From positions 1,240,001-1,304,000 of the forward strand of contig CAWFVV010000006.1 in NCBI GenBank assembly GCA_963819385.1: 64,000 bases of DNA, written 5' to 3'. Shown here piece by piece: positions 42,085 to 50,017 of the stretch. The notes under the pieces are model-generated. The model worked only from the letters and a program-made list of their open reading frames with translations, made no database searches and was not told the DNA's origin. This DNA comes from JAVDCA01 sp963819385 (lineage in GTDB: Bacteria > Pseudomonadota > Alphaproteobacteria > Rhizobiales > Xanthobacteraceae). Both the position numbers and the translations under genes were made by a program. Position 1 is the stretch's first letter; the number at the start of each line of letters is the position of its first letter.

Positions 42085-42186
42085 GCGGCGTCCTCCTCGA
42101 GGCGTTTTCATCTGGCGCATTCAACGCGTCGTTCGGCCGATCATGCCAACAAATCGCGTATCGCGCGCGCCTCTGGTCAATCTTCC

Positions 42187-42216
42187 GCATGCATGTACAA
42201 TATGAATGGCATGCAT
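42187..42216. promoter_or_regulatory. Inverted repeat at the LysR start, candidate operator
   Basis: GCATGCATG (42187-42195) and CATGCAT (42210-42216) form an inverted repeat in the divergent spacer between the TauD2 and LysR genes. It overlaps the possible LysR starts, as expected for autoregulation. Confidence 0.45.
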
Positions 42217-43113
42217 ATCGACGAATTCGATCTCGGCGAGATCAGGCTCATCGCGGAGCTGGGAGAGCTGCGCAAGCTGTCCGCGGCGGCCGCCCGGCTC
42301 GGCCTGTCGCAGTCGGCGGCGAGCCACGCGCTCGCGCGGCTGCGCCGCCGCGCCGGCGATCCGCTGTTCATCCGCAGCGCCGGCGGCTTCCAGCCGACGC
42401 CCTACGGCGAGCGGCTCGGCACCGCGGCGCGCGCGGCGCTCGACATTCTCCTCGACGGCCTTGCCGCGAACCCGCCGTTCGATCCGGCGGCGTCGGCCCG
42501 GCGGTTCAACGTCTACATGAGCGACGTCGGGCAGATGGTGCTGCTGCCGAAGCTGCTCGCCTTCATGGGACGCGAGGCGCCGAAGGCGAGCCTGCGCGCC
42601 TGCCCGATCCCGCTCGACCAGCCCGGCGCCGCGCTCGCCTCCGGCGAGGTCGACCTTGCGGTCGGCTTCTTCGACAACCTCACGGCCGGGTTTCGCCAGA
42701 GCCTGCTGTTTCGCGAGCGCTATGTCTGCGTGGTGCGCACCGATCATCCGAGTTTCCGCGCCGGCATGTCGGCGGAGGCGTTTGCGGCCTCGCCGCGCGC
42801 GCTCGCCGACGCGAGCGGCATGGCGCATGCGGTGATCGAGGCCGAGCTGAAGAAGCACGGCCTTGCCGGCACCGAGCGGCTGGTGGTGCCGCAGTTCATG
42901 GTGCTGCCGCTGGTGATCGCCAACTCGAACCTGCTGGTGATCATGCCGCAGCGGCTCGCCAAGAACTTCTCGTTGCTGGTGCCGATCAAGATCATGCGGC
43001 CGCCGGTGCCGCTGCGGCCCTACGACATCCGCGCCTATTGGCACGAGCGCTTCCATCGCGACCCGGCGAACCGCTGGCTGCGGCGCGCGCTGGTCGAGCT
43101 GTTTCGCGAGTGA
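42211..43113 (+). CDS. LysR-family transcriptional regulator
   Basis: About 300 residues from ATG 42211; ATGs at 42193 and 42202 are also in frame. The N-terminal HTH is EIRLIAELGELRKLSAAAAR, then LGLSQSAASHALARLRRR, the standard LysR signature. The substrate-binding domain follows with ASGEVDLAVGFFDNL and HERFHRDPANRWLRRALVEL. It is divergent from the TauD2-TRAP cluster and probably activates it in response to the imported substrate. Confidence 0.9.
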   Translation: MHIDEFDLGEIRLIAELGELRKLSAAAARLGLSQSAASHALARLRRRAGDPLFIRSAGGFQPTPYGERLGTAARAALDILLDGLAANPPFDPAASARRFNVYMSDVGQMVLLPKLLAFMGREAPKASLRACPIPLDQPGAALASGEVDLAVGFFDNLTAGFRQSLLFRERYVCVVRTDHPSFRAGMSAEAFAASPRALADASGMAHAVIEAELKKHGLAGTERLVVPQFMVLPLVIANSNLLVIMPQRLAKNFSLLVPIKIMRPPVPLRPYDIRAYWHERFHRDPANRWLRRALVELFRE

Positions 43114-43123
43114 TGACGGAGAC

Positions 43124-44062
43124 TCACGCCCAATCCGGCGGCGGTCCAACAAGCGCCGCGAGCGCGGCCTCGCGCGACATCGCGCGACGATAGCGGCTCA
43201 CCGTGCGATGGTCGCGGACGAGGCGCGCGATGTTGGCATCGATCAGTCCGGCGGCAGAGAGCCGCGCGAAATCCCGCACGAAGGCGAGCGGCGCGCGGTT
43301 GCGCAGATGGCCGACCAGCACCTTGGTGGCCAGGTAGCTCCCGAGCTTGCGGAAGCGGCCGCGATATTCCGGCTGCTGCTCGACGTAGGCGATGAGTCCC
43401 CTCCCCGCCGCGGCCCAGTCGTTCGACAGGCTGTCGTCGACCCAGGATTTCTCCCACAGCAGATCGGGGACAAGGCGCCCTGCTCCCTGGCCGGCAAGCC
43501 GGATGAGGAATTCGCGGTCCTCGGTCAGCCGCAGCTTCTCGCAAAAGCCGCCGACCGCGAGCGCCGCCGCGCGGCACACCGTCATGCTGGTGGCCTCGAC
43601 CGGAATGAGATCCGCGGTGAGCGCCCATGCGAACGCCGCCGGCGCGAGCCGCACGTCCGGGATGCGCGCCTCGCGCGGGGCATCGCGGATGAACTTCACG
43701 GCCGACGACAGCACGCAGACAAGCTCGCCATCCGCCGCAAAGGCCGCGAGCGGCACCGCGAGGCGGGCGGCCCGATAGGCATCGTCGGAATCGAGGAACG
43801 CGACGATCTCGCCGCGCGCGGCTTCGAGGCCGCGATTGCGCGCGCCGCTCGGGCCGAGATTGCGCACGGCGCGGATCACCCGGATGCGCGGATCGGCGAG
43901 CGTCGCGAGGTAGGCCGGCGTGCCGTCGGTCGAGGCGTCGTCGACAACGATCAGCTCGAAGCGCGCGCCCTGCTGCGCGAGCACGCCCGCGATCGCGCGC
44001 GGCAGCAGGGCCGCTCGGTTATGGGTCGCAAGAACGACGGAAATGTCCGGCTGATCGGCCAA
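43124..44062 (-). CDS. Glycosyltransferase family 2
   Basis: 312 residues, soluble. The N-terminal GT-A nucleotide-sugar-binding part has SVVLATHNRAALLPRAI, VVDDASTDGTP (DD near 42) and the metal-binding FLDSDDAY (near 94-101). The C-terminal half is variable and helical. The sugar and acceptor are unknown. The gene is convergent with the LysR gene 10 bp away and follows the MFS gene in the same direction. Confidence 0.85.
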   Translation of the reverse strand: MADQPDISVVLATHNRAALLPRAIAGVLAQQGARFELIVVDDASTDGTPAYLATLADPRIRVIRAVRNLGPSGARNRGLEAARGEIVAFLDSDDAYRAARLAVPLAAFAADGELVCVLSSAVKFIRDAPREARIPDVRLAPAAFAWALTADLIPVEATSMTVCRAAALAVGGFCEKLRLTEDREFLIRLAGQGAGRLVPDLLWEKSWVDDSLSNDWAAAGRGLIAYVEQQPEYRGRFRKLGSYLATKVLVGHLRNRAPLAFVRDFARLSAAGLIDANIARLVRDHRTVSRYRRAMSREAALAALVGPPPDWA

Positions 44063-44091
44063 GCTGGGCTCCGGTCGGGAGCCTCACTCTA

Positions 44092-45336
44092 TCACGCCGG
44101 CGCCGCCGCGGGCCGCTCCACCGGTTTCTCGACGATCGGCAGGTTGATCACGGCCGAAAGCACGCCGAACAGCACCGATAGCGACCACACCGGATTATAG
44201 GAATGCGTCTGCTCGAACGCGTAGCCGCCGAGCAGAACGCCCAGGAAGCCGCCGACCTGGTGGCTGAAGAAGGCGAAGCCGAACAGCATGGCGAGCCAGC
44301 GCGTGCCGAACATCAGCGCGACCAGGCCCGAGGTGGGCGGGACGGTGGAGAGCCAGAGAAAGCCCGTGACGGCGCCGAACACCAGCGCCGAGGCCGGGCT
44401 CGCCGGCAGCGTGATGAAGGCGACGACCGCCAGCGCGCGGCTGAAGTAGATGGCCGAGAGGATGTAGCGCTTGGGCATGCGGTTGCCGAGCCAGCCCGAC
44501 AGCATCGAGCCCACGATGTTGAAAAGCCCGATGAACCCGATCGTCCACGCGCCCACGTTCGCGCTGAGGCCGCGATCCACCAGATAGGCCGGCAGGTGCA
44601 CCGTGATGAAGGCGAGCTGGAAGCCGCAGGTGAAGAAGCCGAGCACGAGCAGCATGTAGCTGCGATGCCGGAAGGCCTCCGACAACGCCTGCAACACCGA
44701 TTGCTGCGGGCGCGGCGCGGCGGCGCCCGCCTGCGCGGCGGTCTGCGGCGTCGCAAGCGCCAGGGCGAGCGGCAGGATCAGGAACATCATCCCGCCGAAG
44801 ATGACGAGGGTGTTCTGCCAGCCGGTCGCGTCGATCAGCAGGCGGGCGAGCGGCGAGAAGAGGAATTGGCCGAACGATCCCGCCGCGGTGCCGAGCCCGA
44901 AGGCGAGCGAGCGCCACGTCTCCGGAAGAAGCTTGCCGAAGGCGCCGATCACGATCGTGAACGAGCAGCTCGACAGCGCAAATCCGATGAGCACGCCGGC
45001 GCTGAGATCGAGCGCGCCCGCGGTCGACGCATGCGCCATCAGGATGAGCCCGGCCGCATACGCGATCGCTCCTGTCCACAGCACCCGCACGGCGCCGTAA
45101 CGGTCCGCGACCCCGCCGGCGAACGGCTGGAAGGCGCCCCACAGCAGGTTCTGGATCGCGAGCGCCCACGAGAAGACTTCGCGTCCCCACCCATACGCAA
45201 ACGACATCGGGTTGAGAAACTGCCCGGCCGCCGAGCGCGGCCCGAAGCTCAGCATCGCGATCACGCAACCGCACACGACGATCACGGCCGGCGTGCGCCA
45301 GGACGAGAGGCGAGCGGTCGATTGAACGGTCGTCAT
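44092..45336 (-). CDS. MFS transporter
   Basis: 414 residues from ATG 45336, with 12 membrane segments. The MFS loop motif GGVADRYGAVRVLW lies between helices 2 and 3 (about residues 71-84) and a related GWLGNRMPKRY in the second half. The type resembles monocarboxylate or oxalate-formate antiporter-like members (MFS_1), but substrate is unknown. It lies 29 nt upstream of the glycosyltransferase and is divergent from nadA. Confidence 0.85.
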   Translation of the reverse strand: MTTVQSTARLSSWRTPAVIVVCGCVIAMLSFGPRSAAGQFLNPMSFAYGWGREVFSWALAIQNLLWGAFQPFAGGVADRYGAVRVLWTGAIAYAAGLILMAHASTAGALDLSAGVLIGFALSSCSFTIVIGAFGKLLPETWRSLAFGLGTAAGSFGQFLFSPLARLLIDATGWQNTLVIFGGMMFLILPLALALATPQTAAQAGAAAPRPQQSVLQALSEAFRHRSYMLLVLGFFTCGFQLAFITVHLPAYLVDRGLSANVGAWTIGFIGLFNIVGSMLSGWLGNRMPKRYILSAIYFSRALAVVAFITLPASPASALVFGAVTGFLWLSTVPPTSGLVALMFGTRWLAMLFGFAFFSHQVGGFLGVLLGGYAFEQTHSYNPVWSLSVLFGVLSAVINLPIVEKPVERPAAAPA

Positions 45337-45514
45337 CGAAAATCCCGATGGGTTGCGGACGCAGAGCGTTCCGAGGAACAAACTAAATACGACTCCCGCC
45401 GGTCCGTCCCAAACCAATCTTCCTCATCCGATGAATTCACGGGGCTCATGCGTGCCTGCATCGCGCATAACTGCGTCGCGCCGGGGGTCTGGCGGTTTTC
45501 CCGAAGTGGTGTTA

Positions 45515-45610
45515 TATAAGATTTGCTCGAAGTGAGGATAAGTCAGCGAGCTTCTCCGGCCCGTGGCCGGATATCTTAGTCCCCATATATGCTCATATTG
45601 AGCAAATATG
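45515..45610 (+). promoter_or_regulatory. nadA control region with two palindromes (NadQ candidates)
   Basis: A 27-bp palindrome CATATATGCTCATATTGAGC(...)ATATG at 45584-45610 has a perfect core TGCTCA-TAT-TGAGCA (45590-45604). A second core TGCTCGAAGTGAGGA lies at 45524-45538, 66 bp upstream, next to a TATAAG at 45515. Both precede the nadA start at 45682. The strong dyad, placed before a NAD synthesis operon in a genome with a NadQ-like gene, makes repression by that protein likely. Confidence 0.7.
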
Positions 45611-45681
45611 GGATTTGGGGTGGAAGAACAGCGGTTTGCCGCCCGAGCGGCGCGCCAACCGAGCCTTGCAGGGAGCCAGTC

Positions 45682-46770
45682 ATGCCCATTCTCGCAGCCT
45701 TCGGACCCGGATCTGACCAGTCGCTGCCGTCCGCCGGCACCGACGCATCCCGCCGCTTTCCACGCCTGCCCATGCCGGCGCTCGAGTGGAACGACGAGGT
45801 CGCGCGCGAGACCGCGCATCTCTACGAGCGCATCAAGAACGTGGTGCCGTCCGTCGAGTGGCCGTTCTTCGCGCCCTACGTGAAGGCGATCAACGACCTC
45901 AAGCGCGAGCGCGGCGCCGTCATCCTGGCGCACAACTACCAGACGCCCGAGATCTACAACTGCGTCGCCGATTTCGTCGGCGACTCGCTGCAGCTCGCGC
46001 GCGAAGCGGCGAAGACCAAGGCCCCCGTGATCGTGCAATGCGGCGTGCACTTCATGGCCGAGACCGCGAAGATCCTCAATCCGGACAAGACGGTGCTGAT
46101 CCCCGATCGGCGCGCCGGCTGCTCGCTCGCCCAGTCGATCACGGGCGACGACGTGCGGCTGTTGCGCGAGCGTTTCCCGGGCGTCCCGGTCGTCACCTAC
46201 GTCAACACGTCGGCCGAGGTGAAGGCCGAGAGCGACATCTGCTGCACCTCCTCGAACGCGCTGCAGGTGGTCGAGAGCCTCGGCACCGACAAGGTGATCT
46301 TCCTGCCCGACGAGTATCTGGCGCGCTACGTCGCGTCGCAGACCAGCGTGAAGATCATCGCCTGGAAGGGCCACTGCGAGGTGCACGAGCGCTTCACGGC
46401 CGACGAGCTGCGCAGCTATCGCGAAAGCGATCCGTCGATCCAGATCATCGCGCATCCCGAATGCCCGCCCGACGTGCTGGCCGAGGCGGACTTCACCGGC
46501 TCGACGGCGCACATGATCGACTGGGTGCGCGAGCGGCGCCCGCGCCGCGTCGTCATGGTGACGGAATGCTCCATGGCCGACAACGTGCAGGCCGAGCTGC
46601 CGGACGTGCAGTTCGTGCGGCCGTGCAATCTCTGCCCGCACATGAAGCGCATCACCCTGCCGAAAATCCTCGACAGCCTCGTGCACATGCAGGAGGAGGT
46701 CGTGGTCGACCCGCTGATCGCCGCAAAGGCCCGCCGCGCCGTCGAGCGCATGATCCATCTCAAGAGCTGA
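45682..46770 (+). CDS. nadA: Quinolinate synthase (NadA)
   Basis: 362 residues from ATG 45682 behind GGGAGCC. The enzyme condenses iminoaspartate and dihydroxyacetone phosphate to quinolinate. The three [4Fe-4S] ligands fall at C120 (VIVQCGVHFM), the C of ICCTSSNA, and RPCNLCPHM. LAHNYQTPEI and DRRAGCSLA are conserved. The partner nadB (L-aspartate oxidase) is absent here. Two palindromes precede the gene. Start at 45589 is rejected because it sits in the palindrome. Confidence 0.93.
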   Translation: MPILAAFGPGSDQSLPSAGTDASRRFPRLPMPALEWNDEVARETAHLYERIKNVVPSVEWPFFAPYVKAINDLKRERGAVILAHNYQTPEIYNCVADFVGDSLQLAREAAKTKAPVIVQCGVHFMAETAKILNPDKTVLIPDRRAGCSLAQSITGDDVRLLRERFPGVPVVTYVNTSAEVKAESDICCTSSNALQVVESLGTDKVIFLPDEYLARYVASQTSVKIIAWKGHCEVHERFTADELRSYRESDPSIQIIAHPECPPDVLAEADFTGSTAHMIDWVRERRPRRVVMVTECSMADNVQAELPDVQFVRPCNLCPHMKRITLPKILDSLVHMQEEVVVDPLIAAKARRAVERMIHLKS

Positions 46771-46780
46771 CGCGCTTCTT

Positions 46781-46936
46781 TCCCTCTCCCTCAGGGAGAG
46801 GGTGGCGAGCCCTCGGGTCTTGCCTTCGGCAAGCCCAAGGGTGAACTCCGCGAGCCGGGTGAGGGCCGCTCGAAGTTTCAATCGAAGCGCATAGAGCCCC
46901 TCACCCCAACCCTCTCCCCTGCGGGGAGAGGGAGCA
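46781..46936. repeat. Family A repeat, copy 3, within the nadA-nadC operon
   Basis: CCCTCTCCCTCAGGGAGAGGG and CCTCTCCCCTGCGGGGAGAGG flank a spacer that includes the family E module (46806-46853). It lies between nadA and nadC and would be transcribed as large hairpins. Confidence 0.75.
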
Positions 46937-46955
46937 GACCGAGCAAGGTGCGCCC

Positions 46956-47822
46956 ATGTCCCTCTTCTGTCCCGACGCCTTCCTCTCACCACTCGCGATC
47001 GACGAGGCGGTTGTGCGTGCGCTCGCCGAGGACCTTGGCCGCGCCGGCGACGTGACCTCGACCGCGACGATCCCCGAGGGGACACGCGGCCGCGCCGTGA
47101 TGGCGGCGCGCGCGGCAGGCACGATCGCGGGCCTGCCGATCGCGGCCGCAGTATTTCGCAAGCTTGATCCCGCGATCGAGATCAGCGGACACGTGCGTGA
47201 CGGCGCCGCGGTTACGGCCAAGACCACGCTGATGACGGTCGCGGGCGACGCGCGTGCGCTGCTCGCCGCCGAGCGCACGGCGCTGAACTTCGTCGGCCAT
47301 CTCTCGGGCATCGCGACCGCCGCGGCCGAGTTCGTCCGCCTGGTCGCGCACACCAGGGCGCGCATCTGCTGCACGCGCAAGACCACGCCCGGCCTGCGCG
47401 CGCTGCAGAAATACGCGGTGCGCTGCGGCGGCGGCTTCAATCACCGCTTCGGCCTCGACGACGCGATCCTGATCAAGGACAACCACATCGCGGTCGCGGG
47501 CGGCGTCCGCGCCGTGCTGGAACGCGCCAAGTCGGCCGCCGGACATCTGGTCAAGATCGAGATCGAGGTCGACACCCTCGAGCAGCTCGCGACCGTGCTC
47601 GAGGTCGGCCTCGCCGACGCGGTGCTGCTCGACAATATGAGCCCCGCGACGATGAAGCAGGCGGTCGCCATGGTGGCGGGCCGCATGACGATCGAGGCGT
47701 CCGGCGGCATCACGCATGCGAGCGCCGCCGCGATCGCCGCCTCGGGCGTCGACTACCTGTCGTCGGGCGCGATCACGCATTCGTCGCCCAACCTGGACGT
47801 CGGGTTGGATATCGAGATTTAG
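46956..47822 (+). CDS. nadC: Nicotinate-nucleotide pyrophosphorylase (NadC)
   Basis: 288 residues, complete. The enzyme converts quinolinate and PRPP to NaMN. The phosphate/quinolinate site is seen in CTRKTTPGLRALQKYAVRCG, then GGFNHRFGLDDAILIKDNHI. Acidic residues follow in KIEIEVDTLEQL. It starts 185 bp after nadA across family A copy 3, so an attenuating or stabilising effect on nadC is possible. Confidence 0.93.
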   Translation: MSLFCPDAFLSPLAIDEAVVRALAEDLGRAGDVTSTATIPEGTRGRAVMAARAAGTIAGLPIAAAVFRKLDPAIEISGHVRDGAAVTAKTTLMTVAGDARALLAAERTALNFVGHLSGIATAAAEFVRLVAHTRARICCTRKTTPGLRALQKYAVRCGGGFNHRFGLDDAILIKDNHIAVAGGVRAVLERAKSAAGHLVKIEIEVDTLEQLATVLEVGLADAVLLDNMSPATMKQAVAMVAGRMTIEASGGITHASAAAIAASGVDYLSSGAITHSSPNLDVGLDIEI

Positions 47823-48157
47823 AGACGCCCGCAGGATGGGTTGAGCGCAGCGAAACCCATCAAGTGAGTCGCGTCTGGCTGATTCAGCCGATGGGTTTCG
47901 CTTCGCTCAACCCATCCTACGCCCGCGCATTGCTTCAGCGCGGAAAGCGGAGCAGCGGCGGCTGCAGATGCTGGGCACCAAGCAGATCGCACTATTTTCG
48001 GAAGGAATTGCGACCGGACCGTAGCCCGCATGGAGCGAAGCGGAATGCGGGGACACCGCGTCCCCGGATTACGGCGCATCGATCTCGGGCCCGCCCGAGA
48101 TCGACCCAATTGATGCGCAGGTCGGGTAAACCCGACCTGCGTGCGCCTCCATCCGGG
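47823..48157. repeat. Gene-free convergent gap filled by two inverted-repeat units
   Basis: 47832-47922: GGATGGGTTGAGCGCAGCGA and its inverse TCGCTTCGCTCAACCCATCC form a large hairpin (family C2). 48020-48168: GTAGCCCGCATGGAGCGAAG at the left and CTCCATCCGGGCTAC at the right form a second unit (family D) with inner hairpins CGGGTAAACCCG and GATCTCGGGC/GCCCGAGATC. I see no gene in the gap. Confidence 0.7.
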
Positions 48158-49663
48158 CTACAGCTGCTTCTCCAGCTTCTTCGTCTCTTCCGCGTCGCCC
48201 CACACCGGAGCCGCGGAGCCGTCGCCCCACAGGCGCGGGCGATAGAAGGTGTGCACGCCGATGCGGTCGAGCTTGTGCATCTCGCGCACCCACCAGGGAT
48301 GCACCCAGTACGCATGATAGTGCGTCGCCTTGCCGACCTCGGGCAGCCAGAGCTTGCCGTCGAGGGTGTCGCGCGCGATCTCGGTCGCGCGCTTCCAGGC
48401 GTCCGGCTCGTTCACGACGTCCGGAATGCCGTCGCACGCGAAGGTGAACTGGCACGCGAGATGGCGGTGGGCGTCCTGGTAGACGACGCCGCACACATCA
48501 TGCGGATAGTAGCCCGAGAAGACGCGGTTCATCACCACCTGCGCGACCGCGATCTGGCCGCGCACGGACTCGCCGCGCGCCTCGAAATAGATCGCGTTGG
48601 CGAGGCACTTCTCCGCCTTGACGCGCGTCTTGTCGATGAGGCCGAGGCGTTCGGCCGGGCTCTTCGGATGATGCCCCTCGCCTGTCACCTCGCCTTTGTT
48701 CGCGACCGTCTCGTTGCTGGTGGGCGGCGGCGGCATCGCCGGCGCGGTTGCGACTGCATCGGTGTTGGCCGCGCCCGGCGCGGGCGGCGGCGCATCGGCC
48801 GGCGTGACGACGATGATCGGATCATCCGGCGACCACGGCTGCATCGTGTTCAGCATGCCACCCATCGGCTGGATGCCGAAATAAACCTGCGCCGCGGGAA
48901 CAGCCGGCCTGTCGCCGTCGTCGAGCGCGGCGTCGTCGGCGCTCTCGTTGGTGAATGAAGCCATCTGCGTCGGCGCCGCCGGCTGTGTCGCGGCGGTCGT
49001 GGAGTGCGCCGGCGCCACGGCAGCGGCGGGCGCTTCGGCTTGCGGGGCGGGCTGTGTAGCCGCGGGCGGCGCTGCTGCCGGCTGCGCGACTGATGCGGCG
49101 GGCTGTTCGTCATCGCCCGCAGGCTGCGCCGGCGTAGCGGTCGGCGCGGTGATGATCGTGACCGGGACCCGCACGGGCGCGTCCGGCGCCGTCGGCCGAT
49201 CGTCGGTCGTGACCGGCGCGCTCGCAAGCGAGAACGTCTGGTCGACGTCGCCGGGCGCATCCTGCGCGCCACGCTGCGAGTTGATCGTGGCCGGCGGTGC
49301 GGCCGGCACCAGCCGGTCGCCCTTGTCGGCGCGATTGACCTGCGGGAAGAACCGGCGCTGCTGGTCGCGCGGGTCGATGAGCGCGCGCGACGCGAGCGAC
49401 CCGGTCACGTCGTGATCATCGAGGTCGAGGCGCGCGAGCTTTACATCCGCGACCTCGGCGCCGGCGAGCCGGGGAAACGTGAACAGCGACGCGTGAATGG
49501 TACCGAACGGCGACACCATCAGGCGATCGGGGAAATAGTCGGATGCCTCGGCCCGCGGCGCGATGAGGGCGCCGATGTTGTGGAACTCGAGCTGGGTCGG
49601 CAGCAGGCCAAGGCCCAAGGCCGCAAGCACGGAACTCTTTGCAACGCGACGCACGATCCGCAT
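48158..49663 (-). CDS. Cell-wall hydrolase, SleB-like
   Basis: About 501 residues from ATG 49663 (an ATG at 49675 adds four). A signal-like N-terminus (SSVLAALGLGLLPTQLEF) is followed by a long Pro/Ala-rich linker of roughly 200 residues. The C-terminal hydrolase domain has NAIYFEARGESVRGQIAVAQ and TFYRPRLWGDGSAA. SleB-type enzymes cut peptidoglycan as lytic transglycosylases or amidases; the catalytic glutamate is in YFEARGES. The 3' side holds no partner. A family B hairpin (49689-49736) precedes the start. Confidence 0.85.
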   Translation of the reverse strand: MRIVRRVAKSSVLAALGLGLLPTQLEFHNIGALIAPRAEASDYFPDRLMVSPFGTIHASLFTFPRLAGAEVADVKLARLDLDDHDVTGSLASRALIDPRDQQRRFFPQVNRADKGDRLVPAAPPATINSQRGAQDAPGDVDQTFSLASAPVTTDDRPTAPDAPVRVPVTIITAPTATPAQPAGDDEQPAASVAQPAAAPPAATQPAPQAEAPAAAVAPAHSTTAATQPAAPTQMASFTNESADDAALDDGDRPAVPAAQVYFGIQPMGGMLNTMQPWSPDDPIIVVTPADAPPPAPGAANTDAVATAPAMPPPPTSNETVANKGEVTGEGHHPKSPAERLGLIDKTRVKAEKCLANAIYFEARGESVRGQIAVAQVVMNRVFSGYYPHDVCGVVYQDAHRHLACQFTFACDGIPDVVNEPDAWKRATEIARDTLDGKLWLPEVGKATHYHAYWVHPWWVREMHKLDRIGVHTFYRPRLWGDGSAAPVWGDAEETKKLEKQL

Positions 49664-50017
49664 GTCAACGCTCACGCAACTCGGGTTTCCGCACGCTTTT
49701 TGTCGGCGAACCGGCGCCCCCTCGCCGAAACATGCGGGCTACGAACGCAACGCGAACTTCATCATCGGACTTCGAGCATGACGCGGGATGAGTAAAATTC
49801 GAGTGTTGCTCTTGGAGAACGGTCAATCTTTCTGACGGATTAACCTTGACGTCATGTTAATGGCCGCGAGCGCCGCGCATGGCGTGACGCGCGTCAGATG
49901 CCGCCTCTGATGGGCGGCAAGCCAGTTCTCGACCGGGAAAGCGATGAGCGCAGCGCGGCCGCCGAGCGGCAACTAGCGATCGGCAGCTACATACCGGCGA
50001 TGACGGAAGCGTATCGA
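49664..50017. other. Gene-free gap with a family B repeat and a TGACGTCA dyad
   Basis: Contains family B copy 5 at 49689-49736. At 49839-49861 lies ATTAACCTTGACGTCATGTTAAT, with outer arms ATTAAC/GTTAAT and an inner TGACGTCA. I see no gene. It is upstream of the SleB-like gene and downstream of ppdK. Confidence 0.5.
49689..49736. repeat. Family B palindromic repeat, copy 5
   Basis: GCACGCTTTTTGTCGGCGAACC and TCGCCGAAACATGCGGGC pair imperfectly. The left edge is 25 nt before the SleB-like start codon at 49663. Confidence 0.6.

Noticed and set aside
39997..42190. Very long plus-strand frame before the LysR gene
   Set aside because: Antisense of dctP and TauD2; no domain is readable before the HTH at 42211.
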